DNA of 64,000 nucleotides from Microbacterium arborescens. Its GTDB lineage: Bacteria > Actinomycetota > Actinomycetes > Actinomycetales > Microbacteriaceae. A program made the translations under genes and the position numbers. The stretch lies in contig NZ_CP128474.1 of the NCBI RefSeq assembly GCF_030369635.1, positions 1,798,001 to 1,862,000 of the forward strand, in the 5' to 3' direction. The stretch's first letter is position 1; each line of letters opens with the position of its first letter. This document shows, in pieces, positions 48,478-57,638 of the stretch. The notes beneath the pieces were generated by a model. It saw nothing but the letters and a program-made list of their open reading frames with translations. It had not been told where the DNA came from and searched no databases.

Positions 48478-49497
48478 GTGAAGCGCGTGTTCGGAGCCCT
48501 CGTGGTGGCCCTGTTCGCGGCCGCGGCCGTCGTGATCACCTGGCCGGAGCTCCTGCGGCTGGAGCGCGAGTTCCCGTTCGCGCAGCTCGTTGCGCTGCGC
48601 CCGCTGCTGATCGGCGGGTTCGTCGCGATCGCCCTCGTCTTCCTGCTCCTCTCGCTCGGACGCCGCATCCGCGCGTTCTGCCTGTGGGTCGCGCTCGTGT
48701 CTCTTGTGGCCGCCGCCGGCGGCGCCGGAACGCTCGCCGTGCGCGGGCTGGGGGCCGAGACCCTGCCGCCGAAGACCGACGACAGCATCCGCGTCATGAC
48801 CTGGAACACCGCCGGCCAGGCGACCGATGCCGAGACCATCGCCGAGACGGCGGTCGCCATGCAGGCGGACATCCTCGCGCTGCCGGAGACGACGATGGAC
48901 ACCGGGCGTGCGGTGGCGGTGGCGATGCGCGAGCGCGGTCGCCCGATGTGGGCCCACGTCGACAGCTACGACGGTCCCGACAGCTGGGACGCGAATTCGA
49001 CGGCACTGCTGATCTCGCCCGAGCTCGGCGACTACTCGGTCATCGAGTCGGAAGCCGCGGGCACGACGAACACCACGATCGTCCCGAGTGCCGTCGCCAT
49101 GCCCGTGGACGGCGACGGCCCGGTCGTCGTCGCCGTGCACGCGGTGGCACCGAGACCCGACGAGATGGCGAGCTGGCGCAATGACCTGCAATGGCTCGCC
49201 GACCAGTGCGCCACGGATGACGTGATCATGGCCGGCGACTTCAACGCGACGCTCGACCACATGGCGCGTCTCGGCATCGACGACGCCGACTTCGGGCGCT
49301 GCCACGACGCCGCCCGGTCCACCGGCAACGGCGGCATCGGCACCTGGCCGACGGACGTCCCCGCTCCCCTGGGCGCACCGATCGATCACATCATGGCGAC
49401 CCCGTCATGGCAGCCCGAGGGCTCCGTGGTCATCTCGTCGCTCGACGACTCCGGCAGCGATCACCGCCCTCTCGTCGTGCAGTACACGCGGCGCTGA
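48478..49497 (+). CDS. Endonuclease/exonuclease/phosphatase-family membrane protein
   Basis: A 339-residue protein: three N-terminal transmembrane helices (about 5-22, 43-62, 67-88) followed by an EEP hydrolase domain. Catalytic landmarks are VMTWNTAG, LPETTMD, IMAGDFNAT, PIDHIM and SGSDHRPL. The catalytic domain should face outside, suggesting a phosphodiesterase acting on lipid or nucleotide substrates; the substrate is unknown. GTG start, leaderless layout. Confidence 0.85.
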   Translation: MKRVFGALVVALFAAAAVVITWPELLRLEREFPFAQLVALRPLLIGGFVAIALVFLLLSLGRRIRAFCLWVALVSLVAAAGGAGTLAVRGLGAETLPPKTDDSIRVMTWNTAGQATDAETIAETAVAMQADILALPETTMDTGRAVAVAMRERGRPMWAHVDSYDGPDSWDANSTALLISPELGDYSVIESEAAGTTNTTIVPSAVAMPVDGDGPVVVAVHAVAPRPDEMASWRNDLQWLADQCATDDVIMAGDFNATLDHMARLGIDDADFGRCHDAARSTGNGGIGTWPTDVPAPLGAPIDHIMATPSWQPEGSVVISSLDDSGSDHRPLVVQYTRR

Positions 49498-49536
49498 TCC
49501 GTCCCGGCCGACGGTGGCGGGTGCGAGACTGGATCC

Positions 49537-50967
49537 ATGAGCACGAGCGAGACCACCGGAACCGAAACGCCCGCTAACGCGGCGGCTGCCTCCGACGCCC
49601 CCGCCGAGAACACCAACCGGCGTCAGCCGTTCCCGCAGGGCTTCCTCGACACCATCTCGCAGGGGTGGGCCGCGCGCATCGAGACGCCGACGACCGCGCG
49701 TGAGGTGGCGCGCTTCGCCGCGGCTCGCCGCGAGCGGCTCTCACGCGAGTTCCGGGGTCGGCGCCTGGTCATTCCGGCGGGTTCGCTCAAGCAGCGCTCG
49801 AACGACACCGACTACCCGTTCCGCGCGCATTCCGCGTTCTCGCATCTGACGGGATGGGGCAGCGACGCCGTGCCCGACTCGGTGCTCGTCTTCGAGCCCA
49901 CCGAAGCCGGGCACGACGTCACGCTCTACCTCCGCGACCGCGCCGACCGGACCACCGCCGAGTTCTACGCCGATGCGGCCGTCGGCGAGTTCTGGATCGG
50001 GCCCCGCCCCGCGCTCGACGACGTCGCCGCAGATCTCGGCATCGCGACCGCGCACCTGGCCGACGTCGAGCTGCGCGCGGATGATCTCGTCCTCGACGCC
50101 GACGCGGACCTCACGCGGATGGTGTCGGAGCTCCGCCTCACGAAGGATGAGTACGAAGTCGATCAGATGCGGCTCGCGGTCGCCGCGACCGCCCGCGGCT
50201 TCGACGACATCGTCGCCGACCTCCCGCGCATCATCGCGACCCCGCGAGGCGAACGCGTCGTCGAAGGCGTCTTCCACCTGCGCGCACGCGCCGACGGCAA
50301 CGGCGAGGGCTACGACACGATCGCCGCATCGGGACCGCACGCCTGCTACCTGCACTGGACACGCAACGACGGCCCGGTGGTGCCCGGCGACCTGATCCTC
50401 ATCGATGCCGGCGTCGAGGTCGACAGCCTGTACACCGCCGACATCACGCGCACGATCCCCGTCTCCGGCCGGTTCACCGACATCCAGCGGCGCATCTACG
50501 AGACCGTGCGCGAGGCCGCCGACACCGCCTTCGCCGCCGCACGCCCGGGCGTGACGTTCCGCTCGATCCACGAGGCGGCGATGGGTGTGATCGCCGCCCG
50601 CGTCGCCGAGTGGGGTCTGCTCCCCGTGACGGCGGACGAGGCTCTCGACGCCGACCGTGGCGGCCAGCATCGCCGATACATGGTGCACGGCACGAGCCAT
50701 CACCTCGGCATCGACGTCCACGACTGCGCCCAGGCACGCCGCGAGATGTACTACGACGGCGTCCTCGAAGCGGGGATGGTCTTCACGATCGAGCCGGGCC
50801 TGTACTTCCAGATCGACGACCTCACGGTGCCCGAGGAGTATCGCGGCATCGGCGTGCGCATCGAGGACGACATCCTCATGACCGAGAGCGGCCCGGTCAA
50901 CCTCTCGGCCGACATCCCGCGCACCGCGGACGAGGTCGAGGCCTGGATCGCACGCTCCGCCTCGTGA
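49537..50967 (+). CDS. pepP: Xaa-Pro aminopeptidase (aminopeptidase P)
   Basis: Removes N-terminal residues preceding proline. The 476-residue metallopeptidase has the AMP_N domain (about 50-190) and a pita-bread catalytic domain with ligands in LIDAGVEVDSLY, TADITRTI, HGTSHHLGIDVHD, FTIEPGLYF and RIEDDIL. The first 30 residues are an Ala/Thr/Glu-rich extension. GAGACT and six bases precede the ATG, so it too may be leaderless. The next GTG overlaps its stop (GTGA). Confidence 0.93.
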   Translation: MSTSETTGTETPANAAAASDAPAENTNRRQPFPQGFLDTISQGWAARIETPTTAREVARFAAARRERLSREFRGRRLVIPAGSLKQRSNDTDYPFRAHSAFSHLTGWGSDAVPDSVLVFEPTEAGHDVTLYLRDRADRTTAEFYADAAVGEFWIGPRPALDDVAADLGIATAHLADVELRADDLVLDADADLTRMVSELRLTKDEYEVDQMRLAVAATARGFDDIVADLPRIIATPRGERVVEGVFHLRARADGNGEGYDTIAASGPHACYLHWTRNDGPVVPGDLILIDAGVEVDSLYTADITRTIPVSGRFTDIQRRIYETVREAADTAFAAARPGVTFRSIHEAAMGVIAARVAEWGLLPVTADEALDADRGGQHRRYMVHGTSHHLGIDVHDCAQARREMYYDGVLEAGMVFTIEPGLYFQIDDLTVPEEYRGIGVRIEDDILMTESGPVNLSADIPRTADEVEAWIARSAS

Positions 50968-52751
50968 CCGCGCGCTTCTCGGCACCGCCGGCTCAGACGA
51001 CCCGCCCGCTGCTGACCGGGAGCTTCGGGATGGCGGCCGCGACGCACTGGCTCGCGACCGCCACCGCCCAGGCGGTCCTCGAGCGCGGCGGCAACGCCTT
51101 CGACGCGGCGGTCGCGGGCGGCTTCGTCCTGCAGGTCGTGGAGCCCCACCTCAACGGCCCCGGCGGCGACCTCGTCGGGCTATTCCACGCCGCCGACGAT
51201 GCGTCGCCCCGGGTGCTGATGGGACAAGGCCCCGCTCCGCAGCGCGCGACCATCGAACACTTCCGGGCAGAGGGCCTCGACACCGTTCCCGGCGCCGGCG
51301 CGCTCGCGGCCGCGGTCCCCGGCGCGGTCGACGCGTGGCTGATGCTGCTGCGCGACTATGGCACGTGGGAGCTCTCCGACATCCTGGCCTACGCGATCGG
51401 ATATGCCCGTGACGGCCATCCGATCCTCGCTTCGGCCGCGGCGACGATCGAGCGCGTCGCGCAGCTCTTCCGCGACGAATGGCCCTCTTCTGCCGATCTG
51501 TGGTTGCCCGGCGGCGTCGCACCCCGGGCCGGCGACCTCGTCCGCAACCCGGCTCTGGCGACGGTCTTCGAGCGTCTCGCCGATGCGGGGCGGAACGCGG
51601 CGGACCGTGGCGAGCGCATCGAGGCGGCACGCTCCGAGTGGAAGACGGGACTCGTCGCCCAGGCAACGGCCGCGTTCGTCGCCCGGCCGCATCGCCATTC
51701 GACGGGCGGCCAGCACGCCGGAGTGATCGCCGAGGCCGATTTCGCCTCCTTCTCGGCAGGATACGAGGAGCCCCTCACCGCGGTCTTCCGCGGGCGGACG
51801 ATCGTCAAGGCGGGCGGCTGGACGCAGGGACCGGCGCTGCTGGAGGCCATCGCCCTGCTCGATCCCTTCCCCGACGACCGCCTCGACCCGGCGACGCCGG
51901 AGGGCGCCCACACGATCATCGAGGCGCTGAAGCTCGCCCTCGCCGACCGTGATGCCCATTTCGGTGACGACAGCGCGATCGCCGGCATCCTCGATCCCGC
52001 GTTCCTGGCCGATCGTCGCGCTCAGCTGCTGCCGGAGGCATCCCGTGAGTGGCGCCCGGGCACCCTGCCGGGCCGGGCGCCGCACCGCCCGCCGCTCGTG
52101 CGCCCCGACGGCACGAGCGTCGCCGGCACGGGCGAGCCGACCGTCGGCCGCGCCGGTGAGACGCGCGGCGACACCTGCCACATCGACGTCGTCGACCGAT
52201 GGGGCAACATCATCTCGGTGACGCCGTCGGGCGGCTGGCTGCAGTCGTCTCCCACCATTCCGGAGCTCGGGTTCGCCCTCGGCACGCGTCTGCAGATGAC
52301 CTGGCTGGACGAGACGTCGCCCGCCGCGCTGCGGCCCGGTGCCCGCCCCCGCACGACCCTCTCCCCGACGCTGGTGATGACCGGCGACCGGACGGACATC
52401 GCGATGGGAACGCCCGGGGGCGATCAGCAGGACCAATGGCAGCTGCCGATGCTGCTGCGCATGATCGTCGGCGGGTGGGACGCGCAATCGGCGATCGACG
52501 CGCCGACTCTGCACACCACGTCGATGATCGACTCGTTCTGGCCCCGCACCTGGACTCCCGCCGGAGTCGTGATGGAGGACCGCCTCGGTGAAAAGGTGGC
52601 CGCGGGACTCCGAGCGCGCGGACACGATGTCACGCAGGTCGGACCGTGGGCCCTCGGGCGTCTCTCCGCCGTCGGCATCGACCGTGCGCGCGGGCTGCTC
52701 TGGGCCGCGGCGAACCCGCGCGGGATGCAGGGCTACGCGGCGGGCCGGTGA
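50964..52751 (+). CDS. Gamma-glutamyltransferase family protein
   Basis: An Ntn-hydrolase that cleaves or transfers gamma-glutamyl groups. 595 residues; no signal peptide is visible, unlike many homologues. The nucleophile Thr for self-cleavage is seen in RGDTCHIDVVDRWGN, with the substrate-binding GTPGGDQQDQWQL further on. It is coupled to pepP by a GTGA overlap, which suggests joint work on peptide or glutathione-like compounds. Confidence 0.88.
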   Translation: MTARFSAPPAQTTRPLLTGSFGMAAATHWLATATAQAVLERGGNAFDAAVAGGFVLQVVEPHLNGPGGDLVGLFHAADDASPRVLMGQGPAPQRATIEHFRAEGLDTVPGAGALAAAVPGAVDAWLMLLRDYGTWELSDILAYAIGYARDGHPILASAAATIERVAQLFRDEWPSSADLWLPGGVAPRAGDLVRNPALATVFERLADAGRNAADRGERIEAARSEWKTGLVAQATAAFVARPHRHSTGGQHAGVIAEADFASFSAGYEEPLTAVFRGRTIVKAGGWTQGPALLEAIALLDPFPDDRLDPATPEGAHTIIEALKLALADRDAHFGDDSAIAGILDPAFLADRRAQLLPEASREWRPGTLPGRAPHRPPLVRPDGTSVAGTGEPTVGRAGETRGDTCHIDVVDRWGNIISVTPSGGWLQSSPTIPELGFALGTRLQMTWLDETSPAALRPGARPRTTLSPTLVMTGDRTDIAMGTPGGDQQDQWQLPMLLRMIVGGWDAQSAIDAPTLHTTSMIDSFWPRTWTPAGVVMEDRLGEKVAAGLRARGHDVTQVGPWALGRLSAVGIDRARGLLWAAANPRGMQGYAAGR

Positions 52752-52767
52752 CCCCGAACGTCCGCCG

Positions 52768-53454
52768 TCAGACCTTCAGGCGGCGCAGGGCGCGCGGCAT
52801 GACCAGCTCCGCCGTGCTCGCACCGACCTCGGCTGCGTCGCGTTTGCGCCCCGCGATCTCGAATGAGTGACGGGCGCCCTCGATCCAGACCAGCTCGGCG
52901 TCGGCGCACGTCGCCACGACCGCCTCGAGATCGGCGAGCGGCTCGACGAACGGGTCGCGGGTACCCGACACGAACAGCTGCGGCGCCGCGATAGCGGGAA
53001 GGTGCTCCGCGCGGGGGCGGTCGGGTCTGCCGGGCGCGTGGAGGGGATAGCCGAGGTAGATCAGCATCGCCGGATCGATCGCTCCGACGGAGGCTGCCAT
53101 CGACGCCATCCGGCCGCCGTACGACTTGCCTACAGCAACGATCGGCACACCGGGGCGGGCGTCGGCGACCGCCCGGTGGACAGCCGTCCACGACGCGATG
53201 GCGTCGCCTGCAGCACCGGGAAGCCGGCGACCCGCCACGACGTAGGGGAACGGGAAGCGGACGACCTCGAGCCCGGCCGCCGCGCCCGCGCGGGCGAAGC
53301 CGTACAGGAACGGGTGATCCGGCCCGGCACCGGCGCCGTGCGCGAGGATCATCACCGCGCGGGGACGGACCGCGCCCGCTCGTGCAGCGCCGTCGTGCCG
53401 GAGTGATAGGTCGATGGTCCCGGCCGCGACGTCGACCGGAACCGCGTCGATCAT
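52768..53454 (-). CDS. Alpha/beta hydrolase (KANL3/Tex30-like)
   Basis: A 228-residue alpha/beta-hydrolase fold. The nucleophile Ser lies in VGKSYGGRM, AHGAGAGPDHPF provides the oxyanion region, the Asp is in SGTRDPF and the His in GARHSFE. The substrate is unknown. The ATG overlaps the stop of the stress protein gene upstream (ATGA), and it ends 16 bases from the convergent gamma-glutamyltransferase gene. Confidence 0.85.
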   Translation of the reverse strand: MIDAVPVDVAAGTIDLSLRHDGAARAGAVRPRAVMILAHGAGAGPDHPFLYGFARAGAAAGLEVVRFPFPYVVAGRRLPGAAGDAIASWTAVHRAVADARPGVPIVAVGKSYGGRMASMAASVGAIDPAMLIYLGYPLHAPGRPDRPRAEHLPAIAAPQLFVSGTRDPFVEPLADLEAVVATCADAELVWIEGARHSFEIAGRKRDAAEVGASTAELVMPRALRRLKV

Positions 53455-54182
53455 CGCTGCGGTTCGGTCGACGGGGGTTCGGGCGTGCCCGGAGTCGAGG
53501 GTCCGGGGGCCTCGCCGCCGGGCACCGGGCCCACGGCGGGCGGCAGCGGCGCATCGGACGGCGCGGATGCGGGCGAGCCCGACGGCGGCGCTGCTGGGCT
53601 GCCCTCCGGCACCGCCGGCCCGGGAGCGGGCCGGTCGCCCGACGGGGCCGGCGCGGGGTCGATGCGCTCACCGTAGCGGGGCGGACCGTCCGGCACCGGC
53701 ACGGCGGGCGTCGCAGGGCGCGCCGCGGAGACGTTGAGCGCGCCCCGGGCGCGATGGATGCTGTTCGCCTGGACCGTGACCTCGTAGTGGTCGGCGACGA
53801 CCTGAGTCACCGAGGCGAAGTCGCGCCGCCGACGGACGAGGGCGAACATCACGAGGCTCATCATCATGCCGATGGCGACGCCCACGAGCATCACCCCGAG
53901 GAAGAGCTGGATGGCGGCATCCGGTGTTCCGAAGACGAAGATGAGCGAGAAGATCAACCCGAGGAGGATGCCGTTGATCGCCCCGGTGCGCGCCGCGGTG
54001 GCGTAGCCGAGGCGGCCCGTCACGGTCTCGACCGACCGCAGGCCATAGCCGACGATCGCGATCTCACGCGCCGGGATGTCGGCCGAGATGAGGGTCGACA
54101 CCGCCTTCTGCGCGGCCTCGTACGAGGCGTACTCGGCGACCTTCTCACCCGTGATCGCGGGCGTCCCGCCCATCATGCTCAT
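53451..54182 (-). CDS. YflT-type general stress membrane protein with Pro-rich tail
   Basis: 243 residues. A YflT/GsiB-like N-terminal alpha-beta domain (about 10-75, EYASYEAAQKAVSTLI) is followed by two hydrophobic helices (about 70-92 and 94-120) and a disordered tail (about 160-243) in which Pro, Ala, Gly and Ser dominate. The tail looks like a wall-spanning or protein-binding segment. Function unknown. CACAAT and six bases precede the ATG. Confidence 0.78.
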   Translation of the reverse strand: MSMMGGTPAITGEKVAEYASYEAAQKAVSTLISADIPAREIAIVGYGLRSVETVTGRLGYATAARTGAINGILLGLIFSLIFVFGTPDAAIQLFLGVMLVGVAIGMMMSLVMFALVRRRRDFASVTQVVADHYEVTVQANSIHRARGALNVSAARPATPAVPVPDGPPRYGERIDPAPAPSGDRPAPGPAVPEGSPAAPPSGSPASAPSDAPLPPAVGPVPGGEAPGPSTPGTPEPPSTEPQR

Positions 54183-54221
54183 TCCGTCATTGTGTCACGG
54201 GCCACCTTTGCGGTCGCCGAC

Positions 54222-54227
54222 TACGCT
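54222..54227 (+). promoter_or_regulatory. -10 element of a leaderless promoter for the PRC/MgtE-N/CBS gene
   Basis: Plus-strand TACGCT, six bases before the GTG at 54234, without Shine-Dalgarno. Divergent from the stress-protein gene. Confidence 0.6.
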
Positions 54228-54233
54228 GGAGCG

Positions 54234-55505
54234 GTGAGTACGCAGAGGGTTTTCGTCGCGCGCCTGGTCGGGTGCGTCGTGTTCGATCCCGCAGGCGACC
54301 GTCTGGGCAAGGTCCGCGATGTCGTCGTCATCTTCCGCAAATCGGACCCTCCGCGCGTCATCGGCCTCGTCGTCGAGATCCCGGGCAGGCGCCATGTCTT
54401 CCTCTCCATCGGACGCGTGACCTCGATCGCGACCGGACAGGTGATCACGACCGGCCTCATCAACGTCCGGCGGTTCCAGCAGCGCGGCGGCGAGGTGCGG
54501 GTCATGGCCGAGCTCCTCGGCCGCAAGGTCTACCTCCGTGACGGATCCGGCGGTGCGGTCATCGAGGACGTCGCGATCGAGCGGAACCGGCTCGGCGATT
54601 GGGACATCGGGCAGCTCTTCCTGCGTCGCCCGAAGACGAGCGCGTCGCCGTTCGCCAAAGGTCCGACGACCTTCGCCTCCTGGGGCGACGTCCGCGAGGA
54701 CCAGTCGTCGGGCGCCGCGCAGTCGGCCGAGCAGCTGGTCGCGACCTACTCGGAGCTCAAACCAGCCGACCTCGCCAACACGCTGCTCGACCTTCCGGAG
54801 GAACGACTGCTCGAGGTCGCCGAGGAGCTCCCCGACGAGCGGCTCGCCGACGCCCTCGAGGAGATGCCCGAAGACGAGCAGGTGCACATCCTCGAACGGC
54901 TCGGCGACGAGCGCGCCGCCGACATCCTCGACGCCATGGAGCCCGACGACGCCGCAGACCTCCTCGGTCAGCTGCCGGAAGGCCGTATCGAGCAACTCCT
55001 CGACCTCATGGAGCCCGAAGAGGCGGAGGACGTCCGTGCCCTGCTGGAGTACGGCCCCGACACGGCGGGCGGTCTCATGACGAGCGATCCGATCGTCCTG
55101 TCCGCCGAGGCGACGGTTGCCGAGGCACTGGCCCTCATCCGCCGACACGAGCTCCACCCCGCCCTCGCGGCATCCGTCTTCGTGACGCTTCCGCCCTACG
55201 AGACGCCGACGGGTCGCCTCCTCGGGACCGTGCACTTCCAGCGGATGCTGCGCTACCCCCCGCACGAGAGGCTCGGCGCCATCATCGACGACACGGTCGA
55301 CCCGGTCGCCGCGTCGTCGTCGGCGGCCGAGGTTGCGCGCATGCTCGCCAGCTACAACCTCGTCTCGGTGCCGGTCGTCGACCAAGCCCGCCGGCTCGTC
55401 GGCGTCGTGAGCGTCGACGATGTGCTCGATCACCTGCTCCCCGACGACTGGCGGTCGCAGGACGTCGAGCCGCAGGATGCCGCAGCGATGCGGGGGCGCC
55501 GCTGA
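54234..55505 (+). CDS. Soluble PRC-barrel / MgtE-N / CBS protein
   Basis: 423 residues, with no transmembrane helix. The N-terminal about 130 residues resemble a PRC-barrel, about 160-280 the MgtE intracellular N domain (a superhelix, ADLANTLLDLPEERLLEVAEE and repeats), and about 285-410 a pair of CBS domains. These are the cytosolic Mg-sensing parts of MgtE without the channel. It may sense Mg2+ or adenosine nucleotides for a partner; the coupled DUF1003 gene (TGATG) encodes a membrane protein. The GTG start fits a leaderless mRNA. Confidence 0.85.
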   Translation: MSTQRVFVARLVGCVVFDPAGDRLGKVRDVVVIFRKSDPPRVIGLVVEIPGRRHVFLSIGRVTSIATGQVITTGLINVRRFQQRGGEVRVMAELLGRKVYLRDGSGGAVIEDVAIERNRLGDWDIGQLFLRRPKTSASPFAKGPTTFASWGDVREDQSSGAAQSAEQLVATYSELKPADLANTLLDLPEERLLEVAEELPDERLADALEEMPEDEQVHILERLGDERAADILDAMEPDDAADLLGQLPEGRIEQLLDLMEPEEAEDVRALLEYGPDTAGGLMTSDPIVLSAEATVAEALALIRRHELHPALAASVFVTLPPYETPTGRLLGTVHFQRMLRYPPHERLGAIIDDTVDPVAASSSAAEVARMLASYNLVSVPVVDQARRLVGVVSVDDVLDHLLPDDWRSQDVEPQDAAAMRGRR

Positions 55506-56038
55506 TGCCCCGCTCGTCGAAGACCCCGTCGCTCGAAGCGCCCCGCGGGCGTCGCAGCGGTGTGACCGGCGTCCTGGGCCAGCGCACGTCGCAGCCGTCG
55601 CGAGACCGCTTCGGACGCTTCACGGAGTGGATCGCCCGAGCCATGGGAACACCGGGCTTCCTCGTCGGGCTATCGCTCTTCTGCGCCGCGTGGCTCGCCT
55701 GGAACACGCTCATGCCCGTCGAGCTTCGATTCGACTCGGCGGCGAACGGCTTCACGGCGCTGACCCTGATGCTCTCGTTGCAGGCCTCATACGCAGCGCC
55801 ACTGATCCTGCTCGCGCAGAACCGTCAGGACGACCGCGACCGCGTCCAGATCGAACAGGACCGCCAGCGCGCCGAGCGCAACCTCGCCGACACCGAGTAC
55901 CTCGCTCGCGAGGTCGTCGCTCTGCGCATGGCGATCTCCGACCTCACCGACGGGCTCGTCACGAAGGAGACTCTGCGTGCCGAGCTCCGGACGGCACTGG
56001 ACCGCCTCGAGTCCGACGAGCGACCGGACGCACGATGA
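55505..56038 (+). CDS. DUF1003 membrane protein
   Basis: 177 residues: a basic N-terminus, two transmembrane helices (about 50-72 and 84-104) and a coiled-coil C-terminus (QDDRDRVQIEQDRQRAERNL). DUF1003 proteins of this size are widespread and poorly characterised. The ATG shares one base with the stop of the PRC/MgtE-N/CBS gene, and its stop overlaps the Mrp start (ATGA). Confidence 0.88.
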   Translation: MPRSSKTPSLEAPRGRRSGVTGVLGQRTSQPSRDRFGRFTEWIARAMGTPGFLVGLSLFCAAWLAWNTLMPVELRFDSAANGFTALTLMLSLQASYAAPLILLAQNRQDDRDRVQIEQDRQRAERNLADTEYLAREVVALRMAISDLTDGLVTKETLRAELRTALDRLESDERPDAR

Positions 56039-57171
56039 GCGCGGACGCCGTCCGCGCGGCCGTCGCCGCCGTGCGCGACCCCGAACTGCGCAAGCCCCTG
56101 GGCGAGCTCGACATGGTGCGCGACATCGCCGTCGAGGGCGGGCATGCCCGTGTCGGCATCGCCCTGACGATCGTCGGGTGTCCCGCCGCGGACCGCATCG
56201 AGCGCGATGTGCGCGAGGCCGCCCTGTCCGCAGCCGGCATCGACACGGTGTCGGTCGACGTGGGTGTCATGACGCCGGCTGAGCGTGCGGCCCTGACGGA
56301 GCGTCTGCGCGGCGGCAGGACGGCCCGCGAGAACCCCTTCGGCCCCGATTCGCTCACGCGCGTCATCGCGATCACGAGCGGCAAGGGCGGCGTCGGCAAG
56401 TCGACGCTCACCGCGAACCTCGCCGTCGCCCTCACCCAGCGAGGTCTCGCCGTCGGGCTCATCGACGCCGACGTGCACGGCTTCTCCATCCCCGCGCTGC
56501 TCGGTCTCGTCGACACCGACGGTCTGCCGCCGCAGCCGACGCGTATCGACGGACTCATGGTCCCGCCCATCGCCCACGACGTCCGGACGATCTCGATCGG
56601 CATGTTCCTGCCGCGCGATCAGAAGGCCCCCGGCGCGGTCGCGTGGCGCGGCCCGATGCTGCACCGCACCGTCTCGCAGTTCCTCACCGACGTGTACTTC
56701 GGCGACATCGACGTGCTCCTCATCGACATGCCTCCCGGCACCGGCGACGTGGCGATCAGCGTCGGGCAGCTGCTCCCCCACGCCGAGGTCGTGGTCGTCA
56801 CGACCCCGCAGTCGGCAGCAGCCGACGTCGCCGTCCGCAGCGGCTTGGTGGCCCGGCAGACCGGCCAACGCGTGATCGGGGTGATCGAGAACATGTCGGC
56901 CATGACGCTGCCCGACGGCACATCGCTCGACCTCTTCGGCAGTGGCGGCGGCACCCGTGTGGCTGAGGCGCTGTCGGCGGACCAGCCGGTGCCGCTGCTC
57001 GGCTCCGTACCTCTCAGTCCGGCCCTGCGCAGCGATGCCGACGGCGGAGTGCCGGTCGTCGTCGCGCATCCCGACGACCCGTCCGCGGCCGCCATCACGA
57101 GCATCGCGGCGAGCATCGCGCGCGGAGGACGCGAGCTGAGCGGTCGTCCCTTGCCCCTGCGGGTCGGCTGA
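56035..57171 (+). CDS. Mrp/NBP35-type P-loop ATPase, Fe-S carrier family
   Basis: 378 residues: an N-terminal MIP18/DUF59 domain (about 5-85), then a deviant Walker A SGKGGVGKST (116-124) and LLIDMPPGTGD. The usual C-terminal CxxC that bridges the Fe-S cluster is missing: after VIENMS the sequence runs AMTLPDGTS. The single Cys (GCPAADR) is in the N domain. Fe-S transfer is therefore uncertain. It ends flush with the convergent tatB gene. Confidence 0.9.
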   Translation: MSADAVRAAVAAVRDPELRKPLGELDMVRDIAVEGGHARVGIALTIVGCPAADRIERDVREAALSAAGIDTVSVDVGVMTPAERAALTERLRGGRTARENPFGPDSLTRVIAITSGKGGVGKSTLTANLAVALTQRGLAVGLIDADVHGFSIPALLGLVDTDGLPPQPTRIDGLMVPPIAHDVRTISIGMFLPRDQKAPGAVAWRGPMLHRTVSQFLTDVYFGDIDVLLIDMPPGTGDVAISVGQLLPHAEVVVVTTPQSAAADVAVRSGLVARQTGQRVIGVIENMSAMTLPDGTSLDLFGSGGGTRVAEALSADQPVPLLGSVPLSPALRSDADGGVPVVVAHPDDPSAAAITSIAASIARGGRELSGRPLPLRVG

Positions 57172-57567
57172 TCAGGTCGCTTCGTCGTCGAAGGGCACCG
57201 CGGCGCCCCGTTCGAAGCGCTTCGCCGCCTCGCCTGCGGCATCCATCCCCACGGCGGTCGCGGTGCTGATGGCGGCTCCGGCTGCGGCGGCCCGCACCGT
57301 GGGCACGGGCGCGTCTTCGAGCAGGGCATCGCGGATGATGCGCCGCGGGTCGTACTGGCGCGGGTCGAGCTTGCGCCACTCGACGTCGGAGAAGTCTTCG
57401 CCCATCTCGTCCTTGACGCGGTCCTTCGCGCCGTTGACCCAGTCGCGGGCCCGCACCGTGAACCGCGCGAGCATCTCCGCGAGCTGCGGAAGGCGCTCGG
57501 GTCCGAGGAGCAGGACAGCGGCGACCCCGATGAGGATGAGCTTGTCCCCGTCTAGGCCGAAGAACAT
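57172..57567 (-). CDS. tatB: Sec-independent protein translocase subunit TatB
   Basis: Part of the twin-arginine export receptor with TatC. 131 residues: an N-terminal membrane helix (about 10-21, KLILIGVAAVLLLGPERLP) with the conserved GPERLP hinge, an amphipathic helix and a long variable C-terminus. TAATCT with six bases precedes the ATG, again a leaderless layout. The stop abuts the mrp stop with no gap and no visible terminator. Confidence 0.9.
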   Translation of the reverse strand: MFFGLDGDKLILIGVAAVLLLGPERLPQLAEMLARFTVRARDWVNGAKDRVKDEMGEDFSDVEWRKLDPRQYDPRRIIRDALLEDAPVPTVRAAAAGAAISTATAVGMDAAGEAAKRFERGAAVPFDDEAT

Positions 57568-57573
57568 GACCCC

Positions 57574-57579
57574 AGATTA
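57574..57579 (-). promoter_or_regulatory. -10 element of a leaderless tatB promoter
   Basis: Minus-strand TAATCT six bases before the tatB ATG, identical in box and spacing to dapD. Confidence 0.6.
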
Positions 57580-57615
57580 CCCGTGCGCCTCAGCGGCCGG
57601 AGCCATCTGCACACC

Positions 57616-57621
57616 TACGCT
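57616..57621 (+). promoter_or_regulatory. Probable -10 element of the O-methyltransferase gene
   Basis: Plus-strand TACGCT, 17 bases before the ATG. The mRNA keeps the Shine-Dalgarno AGGAGGA, so it is not leaderless. Confidence 0.45.
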
Positions 57622-57638
57622 GGAACCAGGAGGAATGC

